Positions 47,445-58,768 of a stretch of DNA of 58,768 bases are shown piece after piece. A program made the translations under genes and the position numbers. The notes under the pieces were generated by a model. That model had not been told where the DNA came from, did no database searches, and saw nothing but the letters and a program-made list of their open reading frames with translations. The DNA lies in NCBI GenBank assembly GCA_019693395.1, contig JAAMXP010003748.1, positions 1-58,768 on the forward strand, read 5' to 3'. This stretch comes from Ettlia oleoabundans (taxonomy: Eukaryota; Chlorophyta; Chlorophyceae; Chlamydomonadales). Each line of letters starts with the position of its first letter. Within the stretch, counting starts at the first letter, position 1.

Positions 47445-50400
47445 TCAGGATAATGGTTGGGCTTTACCCTGGGCGGTGGGGAGGCTGCCGCATACTGCAG
47501 CAGCAGAAGCACCGCCGTTCACCAGGGCTGGCGCCTCTGTGCGCTGCTGCTTGGCTTCCGGCTGTCCCCCGCCGGACACGCCTGGCTGAGCTGGAGCGAC
47601 ACCCTCCGCAGCTGCACCAGGCTGAGTCAGCTTGGCCCCAGCAGAGGCAGCAGCGGGCGGGGGGTCAGTCAAGGGCTCAGGAGTCTTGCGTTTGCTGCCG
47701 ACTAGGGCTGCTGCAGAGGCGGCGGCATTGTACGCAGCCGCTGCTGCCGCCTGGTTATGGTTCTGCTGCGGCAACAGGGAGGCCGCCGCCGCCACTAAGT
47801 GCTGCGGCTGAATTTGCTGCTGCTGCTGCTGTTGGTGATGCGTCTGCAGCTGCGGCTGCGGCCGCTGCGCTTGAGAGTGCTGGACCTGCTTCTGCTGCTG
47901 CTGGTTTGCCTGCTGAGGTGGGTGCAGGATGCTGCGCCGCAGCACTTCGGGCGTGGCTGTGCGGATGGGGGGCAGCTGCTTGTGCACGGGGGCCACGTCG
48001 TCGGCTGTCACGTTTTGGAGCACCGGAGAGGCGGCCTGCTGCGATCGCCCGCTCAGGGCCGAAGGAGAGGCCCCGGCTGCACCCGCATCTGCTGCCGCTG
48101 TTGTGGTCACATCCACAGGCACAGCGGAAGAGACCTCTGGTGTGGCGCCGCAGCCCGGGTGGTGTTGGGTCACCACCAACTGCAGCAGGCTTGTAGGGGC
48201 ACCAGCCGGGAGAGGCCCCTGCTGGGTGCCTTGCTGGGCTGCAGGAACTTCGGCAGCCGCCGGCGCTGCCACTGCAGAGGTGGTGGCAGGCTGGGGCGGC
48301 AAGGTCCCTGCTGCAACGGCAGCCGCCTGCCCGCCCGCACTAGGGCTCCGCCCCTGCACTGGCGGCGCCGGTGCTGCGGGTGCCTGCTGCTGTGCCTGCT
48401 GCACTGCACCGCAACCACTGGGCTGTCCCCCGTCGCCACTGCCGCTGCCACCATTGGCCGCCGAGGCGCCCATTAGCTGCTGCAGCAGAGCTGTGATGCG
48501 GTGGCGCCCCTCCGGCTGCACCGGCAGCCTTGACACCACCTGAAACACATCCACACGGCCCAGCTGGATGTCTTGGCACAGCTTGACCAGCGACTACAAC
48601 ACACATAAGCAGGCACAGCGCGTGCAGCAGGGATCTGTCAGGATCAACAAAACTGCAGCATGCTGAAGCTGTGCTGGCGCCATAGATTTGAACATGAAGC
48701 AGTGGCCAAATGATGCCGGCAGCCTGCTGTTGCTGGCAATAGCAAATCAGGGGAGTGACTGTAAAAGGCTGCGGAAGGCCAGCAGCCAGCAGACAAGGCA
48801 CCACGCGGCTGGGAGCATGTTTGGTGTGGCCTGAGACTCACCGCCTCCAGCTGCGGCCGCATCTCGGGCGGCAGTTGCGCCAGCTGTGCCTGAATGAGAG
48901 CAGGCAGCTGCAACTGCTGCAGGGCTGAGCCGGGGGCTGCCGCAGCAGACGAGGCAGTAGCAGCAGCAGGGCCGTGTTCTATGGATGCCGCCTCGCCTTT
49001 GTTAGGCCCAGTGGTCCCTCCGCCACCCCCTGCTGGACCATCTGGCTGCTTGGGGTTCTGCCTCAGCTCCGCCGCCAGCTTCTCTGCAGCTGCATCAAGG
49101 TATTGCTTCATCGTCTTGTGCTCCTCCACTTTTGGTGCCGGCTGCAGCTGCGGCTGCGACACAGGGCGGACCTGCGCACCGCCACCCCCTTGCTGCTGCG
49201 GCGGTTGCGGCGCCTGAACAGGCGGAGTCAGCGGCGGTTGTTGCTGCTGCATCATTTGAGGCGGCTGCTGCAAAGCAGGTGCCGACACCTGCTGCTGCTG
49301 CTGAAGCTGGCTTGGCACCTGGGTAACCACCACAGTCGCCGCCGGCTCTTGCTGCTGCTGCTGGGCAATTGCTGCCGATGCCGGCTGCAGCACAGCGCCT
49401 GCTTGCGGCCTTGCCAGCTGGGATAGCAGCACAGCCACTTGCTGCTGCTGCTGGCTATTCCCGGTGGTCAGCATCTTAGCCAGCATGCTCGCAACACTCT
49501 CCACTGAAACCTTGCCGCTGGCTAGAAGCGTCTGAATCACGGCCAAGTCAGGCACTGGCGGCGACTGTGTCGCCTGCGCAATGGGCTGCTGCGGGAACAG
49601 CTGTGGCGGGTGGGGCTGTGACTGGGCCTGCGGCTGCTGAGGCTGCACCTGGGGTAAGGGAGGCTGAGGCATTCCAGCTGCCCCGCCCTGCTGCTGCTGC
49701 TGGGGCGGAAAGTGTGCCTGCAACATCCCCTGCACCTGTGCCATCAGCCTCTGAGCCTGTGGGTTGCCAGCCTGCCGCTGCTGCAGCCTGAGCAAAGCAT
49801 CATTGACCTGCTGCGCAATCAAGGCGATGGAAGGGGCGGCCCCGGGCTGCAGCTGCTGCAGTGGCAGCCCGGTGGGGTGCGCCACCGGCGGCGAGGGCTG
49901 AGGCTGAGGCTGCGACTGCGGCGGCAGGCCCACCTGGCGCCAGTCTGGTGGTACCGCCTGCTTCTGGTACTGCGGGTACTGCCGCGGCTGCTGCTGAGGT
50001 GGCAGCGCAGGGAACCCAGCCGGGGGTGGCCTCTGTGGAAAAGGCTGTGGCCGCGGCAGGCCGCCGAAGCCGGCTGCGCCCAGCGGCGGCGCCGCTGCTT
50101 GCTGCTGCTGCCAAGCAGGTGCGCCACCAAAGGCCGGGCGAGCCCCGCCTCCCAGATGTTGCAGAGTGCCTTGCAAGGGAGCTGCTTGAAGACCAGGGAC
50201 TGCCACCGGCGTTCCTCCTGGGGTGGCTACCATGGGTTGCGCTGGAGGAGGGGGGCCATACTGAGGTGGTTGGCCGGCCACCTGCGGGTAAGGAAGTCGC
50301 ACAACAAAGTAACCAGGTAACTCCAGAGGCCGCCGAAAAGCGGAGAGGCAAGAGTAGATGCAGGCAAGGGAAGCCCTGGAGGTCCCCTCACCACACCCTT

Positions 50401-53400
50401 GACTTTGAATTGGGAAGGGAGCGGACAAGGGGCAGTCTCAATGGCCAAGTGGCAGGAGAGCAGCATGGCCACTCTCAGGCAGGCAGCCTGCTGCCAAAGC
50501 TAGAACGCCGAGACACAGTGTCCTGCGTCCATGCAAACACGCCCCAAGCCAGGGTGGGGGGTGTTTGGCAGCTTCCTCACCGTCATCTGCGGCGGCGGCG
50601 GCGGCAAGGGGTGGAAAGGGCGACCGCCAGGCTGCTGCTGCTGTGGGAACGCCGCTGCTGACTGGTTGCAGCTAGGTGCCCCTGCAGGCCGCAGGGGCTG
50701 CGGGAAAAGCTGGAGCGGCTCCTGCAGCTGCAGTGGGGGTGCGCTGGTGTATGGGCCGGCTGTAGGGTTGCTGCTGGACTGCATCATGGGCAGCTTTCCG
50801 CCACCAGAAAGCACCGACTGCGCGAGGCTCTCCACAATCAATTTGAACTGCAGCTGGAGGGGCGGGGGGCAGGGGGGAAGGTGGGCAGGAGGAGGCAACA
50901 GCGGGCCAGACGTCGACACATGCAGATGACCAACATTTGCCCCTGGTGCTTCACACAAACAAGGTCGTTTGTTTGTAAATACTATAGTAAAATGAAAACA
51001 CCAAAACAATTAAAGGGCGGGGCAGCAGTTAGGTTCCCACTCTCCTTTCTGCACCCACAACTGCGTTCCCCAGCCGCCCACCCATCCATCCACTCACGTA
51101 TCCACCCACCTCATTGCGATCACGCTCCAGCGACTCCTGTTCCGCCTTGAGCCGCTGAGAATCAACAGCAAGCAATGCCTGCACATAACAGAGCACAAAC
51201 TGACTACATGATTTGATGCTGACAAGCACACGTACATGAGCAGACAAACCACGCAGGCGATCTGGTAACCCGCTTCCTCAAGGACGGCAGGCAATCTGGC
51301 AAACCATGCGGGCAATCGGCAGCAAACAGGCAGGCAAGCCCCGGCTCCGGCCCACATGGCAGGCTGTAATCGGTTCAGGCAGGCTCGCTTGCAGCAGTGC
51401 AGGGCAGTGCAGCAGCGCTACTTGCAAGGCACGGCAGCCGCCACCCGCCCCCCACCCACACCACCACCACCCACATACACACACCTGCTGGTCTGCCAAG
51501 CGCTCTCGCTCTAGTGCGAGTGTGCCGCCGCCACGTTGCCGAGTGAGCATGCGCCCGCTGGGGCCGCCGCTCATTGCGGCATTTGCTGCCGACAGCTGCT
51601 GCTGCAGGTGCCGCACCCGGGAGTCGAGGCGGGACTGCTGCTCACGTGCATCCCGCAGCTGCCTGCAACAGCACGTGGCAGCAGGCACACAGTTGCACGG
51701 ATTGAAAACTCTGGACATGCAAGCCAGCAGCGGTAAGCACCCATTTGGCAGTAAAAAAGCATGGCAGCATACACATTGCCCGCACACTGGGGGGCAAACA
51801 CTCCGTTAAGACCCTACCTTCAATGCTGGGCTCTCGCTCCTAACTGAGGCAAGCAGGAACACACCAAGCACACACGCACACATGCATGAGTGTCCACCAT
51901 CCCTCGCATCGCTCCCTTCCACCAGCCCTGCCACATCTGTCCCTCCATCCAACTCACAGCCACCCACCTGCGCAGCCGCTCATTCTCCGCCACCAGCGGG
52001 CCGCCCAGCTGTCGCGCCGCCTGCAACACCACAAAGCACACAGGCGCCCCCATCAGGATAAGGATGGCTGTGGCTAAATACAATTTCAAGTATCCACGCT
52101 CTGACAACTGCAGTACCTCGGGCCTTGCTGCTCAATGCCCCTGAACCCTCCCTTTCAACTTCTTGCTCACTCACTGTGCTCTCCAGCTCACACTGTGCCC
52201 TGGACCCTGGACACACACAGGTGCCAGCACCCAGAACCAACCCGTCCTTGAACCCACCTGCTTCTGGTGCTCCTGGTCCACCACACGTGTGGCCAGTGTG
52301 CCTAGCGCTGACAGCCCATCGCCTGCACACAGGCAACCAGGGCAGCGCACCAAAGACCAGGCAGGCAGCTGTGCAACTAGGCATGTTCAAACGCCACGCT
52401 TGTGAGGGCCATGTAGCGCTTGGTACAAACATGAGTGGTTGGCCCTCAGGCTGGGTTCCCCTGTGGTTGCCTCCCAGACCGCTATGCCTATGGCCACTGG
52501 TTGGGGTACTAGTTGGGGTACTAGTTGGGGAGAGTGCAGCCTCCATGCAGCGATGCTCCAGCGGCTGTTGCGTTTGTTTTGCCCCGTTTGTGTGAATGTT
52601 CAGGTGCATGTGCATATACATCGCCCATCGCCAGCCTGTGCTGCCCACCTACCTTCCACATCCAAGCTCTGCTCATTGTTGAGGGAGAGGGAGGCAAGGG
52701 TCCCACGTGGGCTCAGGCTGCTGCACAGTAGGCCAGCGCACCAGCACAGGTGCCTGAGATGGCATCAATGCCCTCATACAAATATGCGCAGCAAATTAAG
52801 ATAGACGGGTTGCGTTGCACGGCGGAGTTTGGAGGCAAATGCACGACGCACCAGGCCAGCAACTTTCTGGTACCTCTGGTACCAATTGAACTTTAGCAGT
52901 TCAATTGTGCATTGTTGATTCAAGCATTGCGCCGCGACAAGAAACCAGCAAGCGCCTAGTTTTATTACAATCAATGCCCACGCACCTATTTCGCCTCATA
53001 CGACGGCCCCAACGGGGCAGTGGCTCAGCAGGCAGCAGCAGCTCTGATAGCGGGACCGGGATGGAGGGGCTGGCCCGCCTGGTGCTGCGAGGGTTTGCTG
53101 CTGCCGCCGTGGCCGCGCCCCTGGCTGTACCGCCGCCGCTGTACTCTATGTCGTGGTCAAAGCGGTCAAATTGCGCGGCATGCCGCCGGCGAGGGCGCAA
53201 TGAGCGGCCGATCTGCGCTGCAGCCTTGGGAGAGCCCTGATGCCGCCGCTCGCCGCTGCTGCCAGTCACCGCCGGGGGCTGCTGCTGCTGTGGTTGTGGA
53301 ACCACTTCGTGGGTGCTGCGTGGCTTGCTGCTCTTGCGCTTAGCAGCACCCACCAACACCTGCCCGCCACCGCCGGCTGCCGCCCCGGCCTCACCTGGCT

Positions 53401-54217
53401 GGCGGGGCACCTGCTGGTGCGGCTGCGGCTGCGGGTGCGTTGATTGCTGCTGCACATCACGCGGAGGTGCCGGAGCTTGCCCATTCATCTCCATTGGCTC
53501 GCCATTCTGTGCCTGCTGCGCTGCGTCGGCCGTCGCCGGCTGTGCAAACCCCTGCGCTTGCCTGCCCTGCGCTCTATTGCGCTGCTCCATGGCAGCAAGC
53601 GCCACTGCTACTGCTGCATAGCCCCTGGCGCTGTGGCTCAGCCTGTGCACATCAGCTGGCATCAGCAGCGCCTGCAGGAAGTTGGCCGTCACTCTCCATG
53701 CCAGCTGATGGCCGCTCCCTGGCCCTGCTGGCTCCCGGGAAGAAAGCGCACCATGCAGCAACAGCGCTGCTGCCAGCACACTGCCCGCGCTGCCGTAAAG
53801 AACATGCCGCAGTGCACCCACAAAGGGCGCAAAAGGCCCAGCAGGCAGAGCCGGCCGCCTAGGCTGCGCAGCGAGCGGCGGCAAACCTGCCCGCCGCTCG
53901 TCTCCTGCTGGCTGGCCCTCGGCCTGCTGTTGCCTCTGAGCCTTCATTTGCCGGTCAGCGATAGCTGCTGCCGGCCCGCCATTGCTCTTGTGATGCTGCT
54001 CTCGGCCAACCGTTCCTGCGGGCAGTGTTGCTGCTGTGTGCCTCTCAGCCCCCCCCGCAGTTGCAGCAACAGCAGTGTTTGCCGCAGCTGCGTGGGGCGA
54101 GGCATCTTTGCTGCTGCTAACAGCTCGGGGTGAATCACCGTGGCTGTGGATAGCATGCTTGCTGTTGCCACCATGCTCGCTTGCTAGGCCGGCGTTGACA
54201 TTTACGTGGGCCGTCAT
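47445..54217 (-). CDS. Large Gln-rich coiled-coil protein, possible transcription cofactor
   Basis: Exons on the minus strand, 54217-52986, 52720-52653, 52322-52258, 52020-51968, 51662-51485, 51178-51110, 50847-50581, 50281-48842 and 48593-47445, join in phase to 1506 residues. Layout: an Ala/Gln/His-rich N-terminus with a helical island (about 130-220) and basic patches (KRKSSKPRS, RSLRPRRRH) that look like nuclear localisation signals; a coiled coil at about 435-555 (LVAENERLRRQLRDAREQQ, then LRxxQQ-type heptads); a Pro/Gln-rich stretch of about 570 residues; and a conserved-looking helical segment at about 1098-1170 (LPALIQAQLAQLPPEMRPQL, then LVKLCQDIQLGRVDVFQVV). Its pattern recalls the RST fold of TAF4/SRO proteins. 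The tail is again Gln/Ala-rich. No established family is recognised. A splice-like CAG just before the start ATG suggests an upstream non-coding or coding exon. Confidence 0.75.
49170..49460 (-). repeat. Clustered CAG repeats coding polyglutamine
   Basis: Several runs of 4-5 CAG codons (CTG on the plus strand) in exon 8 of the Gln-rich gene. Further runs are at 47812-47840 and 49689-49700. Confidence 0.8.
52501..52530 (+). repeat. 12-bp tandem repeat in an intron
   Basis: TTGGGGTACTAG repeated twice plus a half copy, inside the intron 52323-52652 of the Gln-rich gene. Confidence 0.85.
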
Positions 54218-55602
54218 ATCTGCGGGCGAAAGGCACACGCAACACCATGCCAATACAGGCCCCGTGACACAAGGCTTTGCAAAGCAGCACTTGCTTCATG
54301 CACCCAATTCAGATTCAGTGCAGCTAGACTGTTTGTTACTCCCAACCCATGTAGCACAGCTGCCAGGCGTGCCATTTGAAGCGGCCCCAGCTGCCGCCCA
54401 GTGGGCGGGGCCCTAGAACCCCAAGCCTTGCACTCTGGTGGCTCGGCCGACTGGACTGCACCGTTTTGGCGATGTGCGAGCCAACACTCGCCTTGGTTGC
54501 AGGGGTGTTGAGGGAGTGCCAACGAGGTGCACGCCAACGCCAGCTCTCGGCGCGTGTTCTGCCGACCCTGCGCGTTGATTATATCGTGCATTTCCACTTG
54601 TACAGCACATTCCCGACTAGAGCGGGAGCAACGAGGCCGGCGCGTCCTGCTGGCTTTGAAGGTGCCCTCTACAGGGAGCACCTGCGCAGTCACTAACTTA
54701 CTTGTTGCCACACCTCTAATAACGGATCAACATCCCTCGTGCGGCTGCTGCAGGCCTTGAACGCCGAGGACTTGCTGGCACCAAGCCGCGCCCTCTACTG
54801 CCAGGCCCTCCGTCCATAGAAGCAGCGGTAATAACCTTGCGTCGCGACTTGAGACAAGGAACGTGTCGAAACGGAGTGTGACGAAATCGTGTGCTCCCAA
54901 AATCAGTTGGCAGCCCAGGACCGCCTTTCGGCCTCGAGCGACTAACCGCTTGAAGTTAGCAAAGCTTATAGTCGCGAACCGTAGTGTTCGGGCTCCCAGA
55001 GGAACTCAGCTCCAGGTTGTACCATTCCTCCAGGGGACAAACCCAGCCCTTGATCAAGCGAGCTTCATGTCCCTTGATACCCTACGGCTGCCTCTTTATC
55101 AATGACTGGGACACTGGCGAAATGCGTTGTAATTTGAGGCATCGGCGCCTTTATCAGGCGCCAAGAGCGCGGTGCACCCGGTATGCGGCCTCTGCCGGCT
55201 TCCTTGCTCTCCGGAGGAGCTGATACCTTGGTCAAACAAATGGAAACAGCCGCAAATCCTGTGCGGAACCCTGCAGATCGTAATAATTTCAGCAGATTTC
55301 GAGGAACCCAGCTGGACTCCACAGGGGCAACTGCAGCGCGGACTGGCTGTACAACGGTAGCCCTAGGCCTATGCCCCTAGGGGCAGGCCTGGGATCGATG
55401 GGAACCCTGCGTGGCCGCATATGTGCATATGTATGCAACCCATCTTGCTCTCGTAGGAGGCTGCCACACCATCAGGTGTGTCTTGCACAGCCAGCTGAAC
55501 GACACATGATGCAGATTCAGCATTTTCTAGAGGCTCTATTGTTGGCGTCAGGCTGTCATGCCACATCAGGCGCTCTTGGCACGCAAGTACACATCAGTGG
55601 AT
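54218..55602. other. Region upstream of the Gln-rich gene and downstream of the RS-RRM gene
   Basis: 1.4 kb. A 165-codon minus-strand ORF at 54214-54711 abuts the Gln-rich start in another frame and might be a 5' exon or chance. The stretch 54860-55380 reads like neither coding nor simple intron. It contains a 14-bp perfect palindrome, TGCCCCTAGGGGCA, at 55372-55385. No gene is called. Confidence 0.45.
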
Positions 55603-57355
55603 TCATCGTGGGTTGCGCGCAACCTCGACCAGCAGCCTCCTTCCATTCCAGTCAGTGCCATCTAGCCTGCGAACTGCCCGCTCAGCACTTTCCACATCTT
55701 CCATAATTACGAAACCAAAGCCTACAGCAACACCAAGACAAGGCACAAAAAAATACATGAAGTCAAGAGTCAGAATCTGCAATTGCAGGGTAAGTTGTAG
55801 ACAGCAACTCCACAGAGGCATGGCCTGCAAGCCCTGTAGAAGGTGCAAGAGCACCAATGCTGGCCCTTGTTTTTTACAAACAAAGTAAACTGCAGGTTGC
55901 ATACATGTGCAGCACCACCTTGCAGTTGCCCAAGCCAGCCATTGCGAGCCCGAATAGCCGAGTACCCACCACGTGATTCGCCCGTCTGCACGTTACGAAC
56001 TATGCGCACTTCTCGCACGGGGCCATAGCGGTCAAATTTGTGGCCCAAGTCGCGCTCGTGCATCATGAAGGGGATGCCAGCAATGAAAAGCTGTGTGCCG
56101 CGCTGGGGAGGCGAACGCCTGGACACAAAAGATGGGCGGATGCCGGAGAAATTTTGAAACATTAAATGCTTGAGCGCAACTACAGGGTGGAGGGTTTTGC
56201 ATTGCGTGCAGATCCGATTATCACAATCGGCCCAACACGGTATTGCAAATGCCCCCAATCTACTTGATTGACAAAACAACAGCGAGTTTGCCCGCTATGT
56301 GCCATAGAAATCATCCCCCAAAAACATCACAACAGTGCATTGTTGCCAGGCTGGCAGTCAAAGCGGTAAAGGTGTGTCTGGGAGGCGATAACCAGCGGCA
56401 GCAGCAACACTGGAACTGCATTCCCACCAGCAACCTTCACCTGCCTGCTGCTGCCGCCAACACAGAAACTCACAGAGGTTGCTTTTGTGAACAGCAGCAC
56501 AGAGGTCATGTAGAGACAGCTCTCATGAGAGCCCGTGTCCTTGGCCAACAGCACCCCCAGTAGCATCAGGAAGCAGGGGAAATAACAGCACTATAGTAAA
56601 GGATGCAACGCTAGTAGACGTGCCTGCGCGGGGGCGATACGCGGCGGTCATCGTAGCGATCGCGAGAGCGGCTGCGGGAACGGCGATAGCGGTCGCGGGA
56701 GGGGCTGCGCCGCCTGCAGCAACCAGCATGGCAGGTGAATGGTATGCTTACATACTAGCATCAACAGTTCAGTGCCAGCTACTCCATCAATCACCCGCTT
56801 GGCAGCAGCGTTCCACATGGCTTGGATCCCAGCCGCGGCTGCCACAATGGAGTGATGTTGATGGATGGGCGAGCATAGTCACAAGCAAGACTACTGCAGG
56901 GCTTTAAGGGAAATATTTCTACCAATGCTGCAGGCCAGGAAATGGGCAGCGGCAGCAACAGCGGCACGCGCCTGCGTTCTTCTCGAGAGCGGCTCCTGCT
57001 AGCTGGCCTGCGCCTGCTGCGGCTTCTGCTGCGGCTGGGACTGCGGCGCCGTTGCCTGCTGCGACTTCTACTGCGCCGGCGCTGCCTGCTGCGGCTGCGG
57101 CTCCTGCTGGGGGGCCGCTCCCTGCTTGTGCTGCGCCGCCGACGGCCACCGCCACCACCTGCAGGTGACCGGCTCCTGCTGCGACTCCTAGACCGACCCT
57201 ACGTGCGAATTCCAGCATGCGAGCCCCGGTAATTAGTGCGTTCTTGAGAGCCGCGGGGCACAGTAACACCAGTTGGCAATGCCATCGTCGCTTACCCTTC
57301 CTGGCAAGTTGTCCTCTACATGCCGCACTGCGTCATCATCCTTCAGATCCGACAT
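55603..57355 (-). CDS. RS-RRM splicing factor (Tra2/SR-like)
   Basis: SR-family RNA-binding protein expected in nuclear speckles. Exons on the minus strand, 57355-57296, 57198-56972, 56713-56624, 56118-55970 and 55721-55603, join in phase to 214 residues. After MSDLKDDDAVRHVEDNLPGR comes an RS domain of about 105 residues: many RSRSRS units, a Gly run, then RRSPSRDRYRRSRSRSRDRY and RVSPPRR. One RRM follows, with RNP2 as QLFIAGIP and RNP1 as RGFGFVIM, ending EVARNPR at the stop. The order RS then RRM, with no second RS domain, differs from Tra2 (RS-RRM-RS) and classic SR proteins (RRM-RS). Introns 2 and 3 both start with GC after AG (at 56971 and 56623), required by phase. Reading through intron 3 hits a stop at 56611 after three more residues, which would give an RS-only protein. 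Confidence 0.85.
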
Positions 57356-57781
57356 TTCGATCCAATATGCACCGCCCTCCTAGTCTGCAAGAACTTTTTG
57401 CGATGGGGTTCCGCGGGACGGTGTCGACCGGGCACAGCAGCTACTGAGGCCGTCTTGTATCTTGCAGAAAAAATCGAGCAATATGATGCCCGATGGGGCC
57501 GTCGGAAGCCTGAAGAAAGATGGCCAATGCTTGCATTGCCAGCAACGCTGTTATCGTCAAATGCCACTCTACATTTCATTTGATTACATGTAAATTGGCT
57601 GCATCGCTCTTGGAGCACAGCCAGCACCGGTTTTCGCCCCGCTTGTTTCACAGACTGCCTCCAGCGCTCCCTGCCTATGTAAAGCCCTGTACATTGCCTC
57701 TCAAAAACTATTTAGGCCGCCAACAGGCTCGAGAAGTGGCAGACCGTGTGGCACCTGTGGCGGCGGCGCTGACGGGAACAT
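57356..57781. other. Divergent promoter region, RS-RRM/ABCC
   Basis: 426 bases between start codons on opposite strands; both promoters must lie here. No ORF or RNA feature of note. Confidence 0.5.
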
Positions 57782-58768
57782 ATGGCGGCCTCCCCGCCGG
57801 GTGGCGGCAGGCCTGCACCCCTGGAAATAGAGGAGTCGGAGGAGTTTGAGGACATCACCCTGGTGCTGGAGGCGGAGCAGCGACAGCTTCAGCACAGCTG
57901 GTGGGCCCGGTGAGCACCGGCAGCAGCAAGGGTGCAGCGTGAGCCGTGCAGCGTCCGCGTGCTCTTTCTGTGCGTTGGCAGCATGCACTCCGCGACAGCC
58001 CCAGCAGGTGGGAGTGTTCTTGCCGGAGCGGTCGGCTCATTTGTCCACTGTTGCTGGTAATGGAATGTTTTGATGCAGGTTCAGGAGCCACCTGCCCGCC
58101 TGGCTGCTGCCTGGCGGGCGGAGCCACTACCGTTTCCACCGCTTGTCACAAGAGGAGGAGTCAGTTGCATCCAGTGCAGCTTACGCCAGCAATGGTGACG
58201 GCAAGACATCTGCCAGCCTGAAAACCCTACCCAGCAGGCCGCCAGGTGGGCACCATGGGAACTTGGCGGCGGGATGTAGGTCATCAGCTGTGGACTCACG
58301 GCTAGCCCACTTGTTGGCGAGCTGTGGCATTGCCGGAAGCGCAGGTTCTGGCTGATTCAGAAGTTGCTGCCTTAGGCTGCCTACTTGCCAAGCCACCCGT
58401 GCTTTCACCTGCTTTTTTCCCAACTTGTTCCCTTTCTTTGTCGCTTCCGCGCCTACACCTGCCTGTGAGGCTGGCTCGCCCCGTTAAAGTGTGGCAGCCA
58501 GACCACTGTCCAGCTTCCAGCCTTCTTACCGGCCTGCCTCCTGCCTATATGCAGGCCGCTGGTGCCCCGAGGAAAACGCGGGCCTGCTGTCCCGCCTGTT
58601 CTTCAGCTATGTGGGCGGGCTGATAAGATTGGGCTACCACAAAACCTTGGACCAGCAGGACTTGTGGGATGTTGCGGGCAAGGACAGCGCGCCGCTGGTG
58701 TCAGACACGTTTGTTTGGAGCCTTAGTGCGGCTGAGGTGGGGGCAGGCAGCTGGGGCTACTGGTTGGG
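57782..58768 (+). CDS. ABCC (MRP)-type ABC transporter, N-terminal part only
   Basis: Exons 57782-57909, 58079-58245 and 58555-58736 join in phase to 159 residues. A donor GTGG follows at 58737 and the gene continues to the right of the window. The acidic N-terminus (LEIEESEEFEDITLVLEAEQ) and a hydrophilic stretch lead into CPEENAGLLSRLFFSYVGGL and IRLGYHKTLDQQDLWDVA. This is the conserved lead-in to the first transmembrane domain of ABCC proteins (pattern SrltFsW, then L...G..k.L...DLw). Full-length ABCCs have about 1300-1500 residues with two TMD-NBD halves, none of which is yet visible. No TMD0 precedes the motif, so it is the short ABCC4/5-like layout. Such pumps export glutathione or other conjugates from the cytosol to the vacuole or outside. 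Confidence 0.8.

Noticed and set aside
56942..57232. Plus-strand Leu/Arg-rich ORF
   Set aside because: Exact antisense shadow of the RS-domain codons on the minus strand.
1..58768. Mobile elements, CRISPR, viral or bacterial cassettes, operons
   Set aside because: No transposase, integrase, reverse transcriptase, terminal repeats or spaced repeat array was found. Gene structure is eukaryotic throughout.

Overview
The window is nuclear DNA of a green alga, probably a core chlorophyte. Genes are dense, lie on both strands and are cut into many short exons by GT-AG (and some GC-AG) introns. Coding sequence is GC-rich with long CAG (Gln) and Ala/Gly runs. Several stop codons are followed by TGTAA, the usual chlorophyte poly(A) signal. 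A plant-type HAC acetyltransferase, a plastid FtsZ, an SRR1-like protein and an ABCC transporter all fit the green lineage. The species cannot be named from the sequence. There is no operon-like structure, no bacterial or viral block and no intact transposon.

Layout from left to right: a soluble inorganic pyrophosphatase (minus, 3' part outside the window); a caffeoyl-CoA-type O-methyltransferase (plus); a small single-pass membrane protein (plus); a stand-alone SRP54 M-domain protein (minus); a type II membrane protein with a methyltransferase-like fold (plus); a 32-exon CBP/p300-type histone acetyltransferase filling 11.4-23.7 kb (plus); an alpha/beta hydrolase (minus); a WDR18/Ipi3 WD40 protein (plus); an SRR1-like protein (plus); a plant-type tyrosine/dual-specificity phosphatase (minus); a calcineurin-like metallophosphoesterase (plus); plastid FtsZ (minus); an unknown acidic protein (plus) with a doubtful small gene upstream on the other strand; a 1506-residue Gln-rich coiled-coil protein (minus); an RS-RRM splicing factor (minus); and the 5' end of an ABCC transporter (plus).

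For nearly every gene I joined exons by splice sites and reading phase. Each complete model sums to a multiple of three and restores family motifs across junctions, which is the main support for the coordinates. The genes share no evident pathway. HAC, the RS-RRM protein, the Gln-rich protein and WDR18 act in the nucleus or nucleolus; FtsZ, and possibly the pyrophosphatase, SRP54-M protein and O-methyltransferase, are organellar.

The most notable pattern is five GC-AG introns among 97 modelled. Two are adjacent in the RS-RRM gene. For one of those, and for the HAC intron before TAZ2, retention meets a stop codon that would remove a whole domain.
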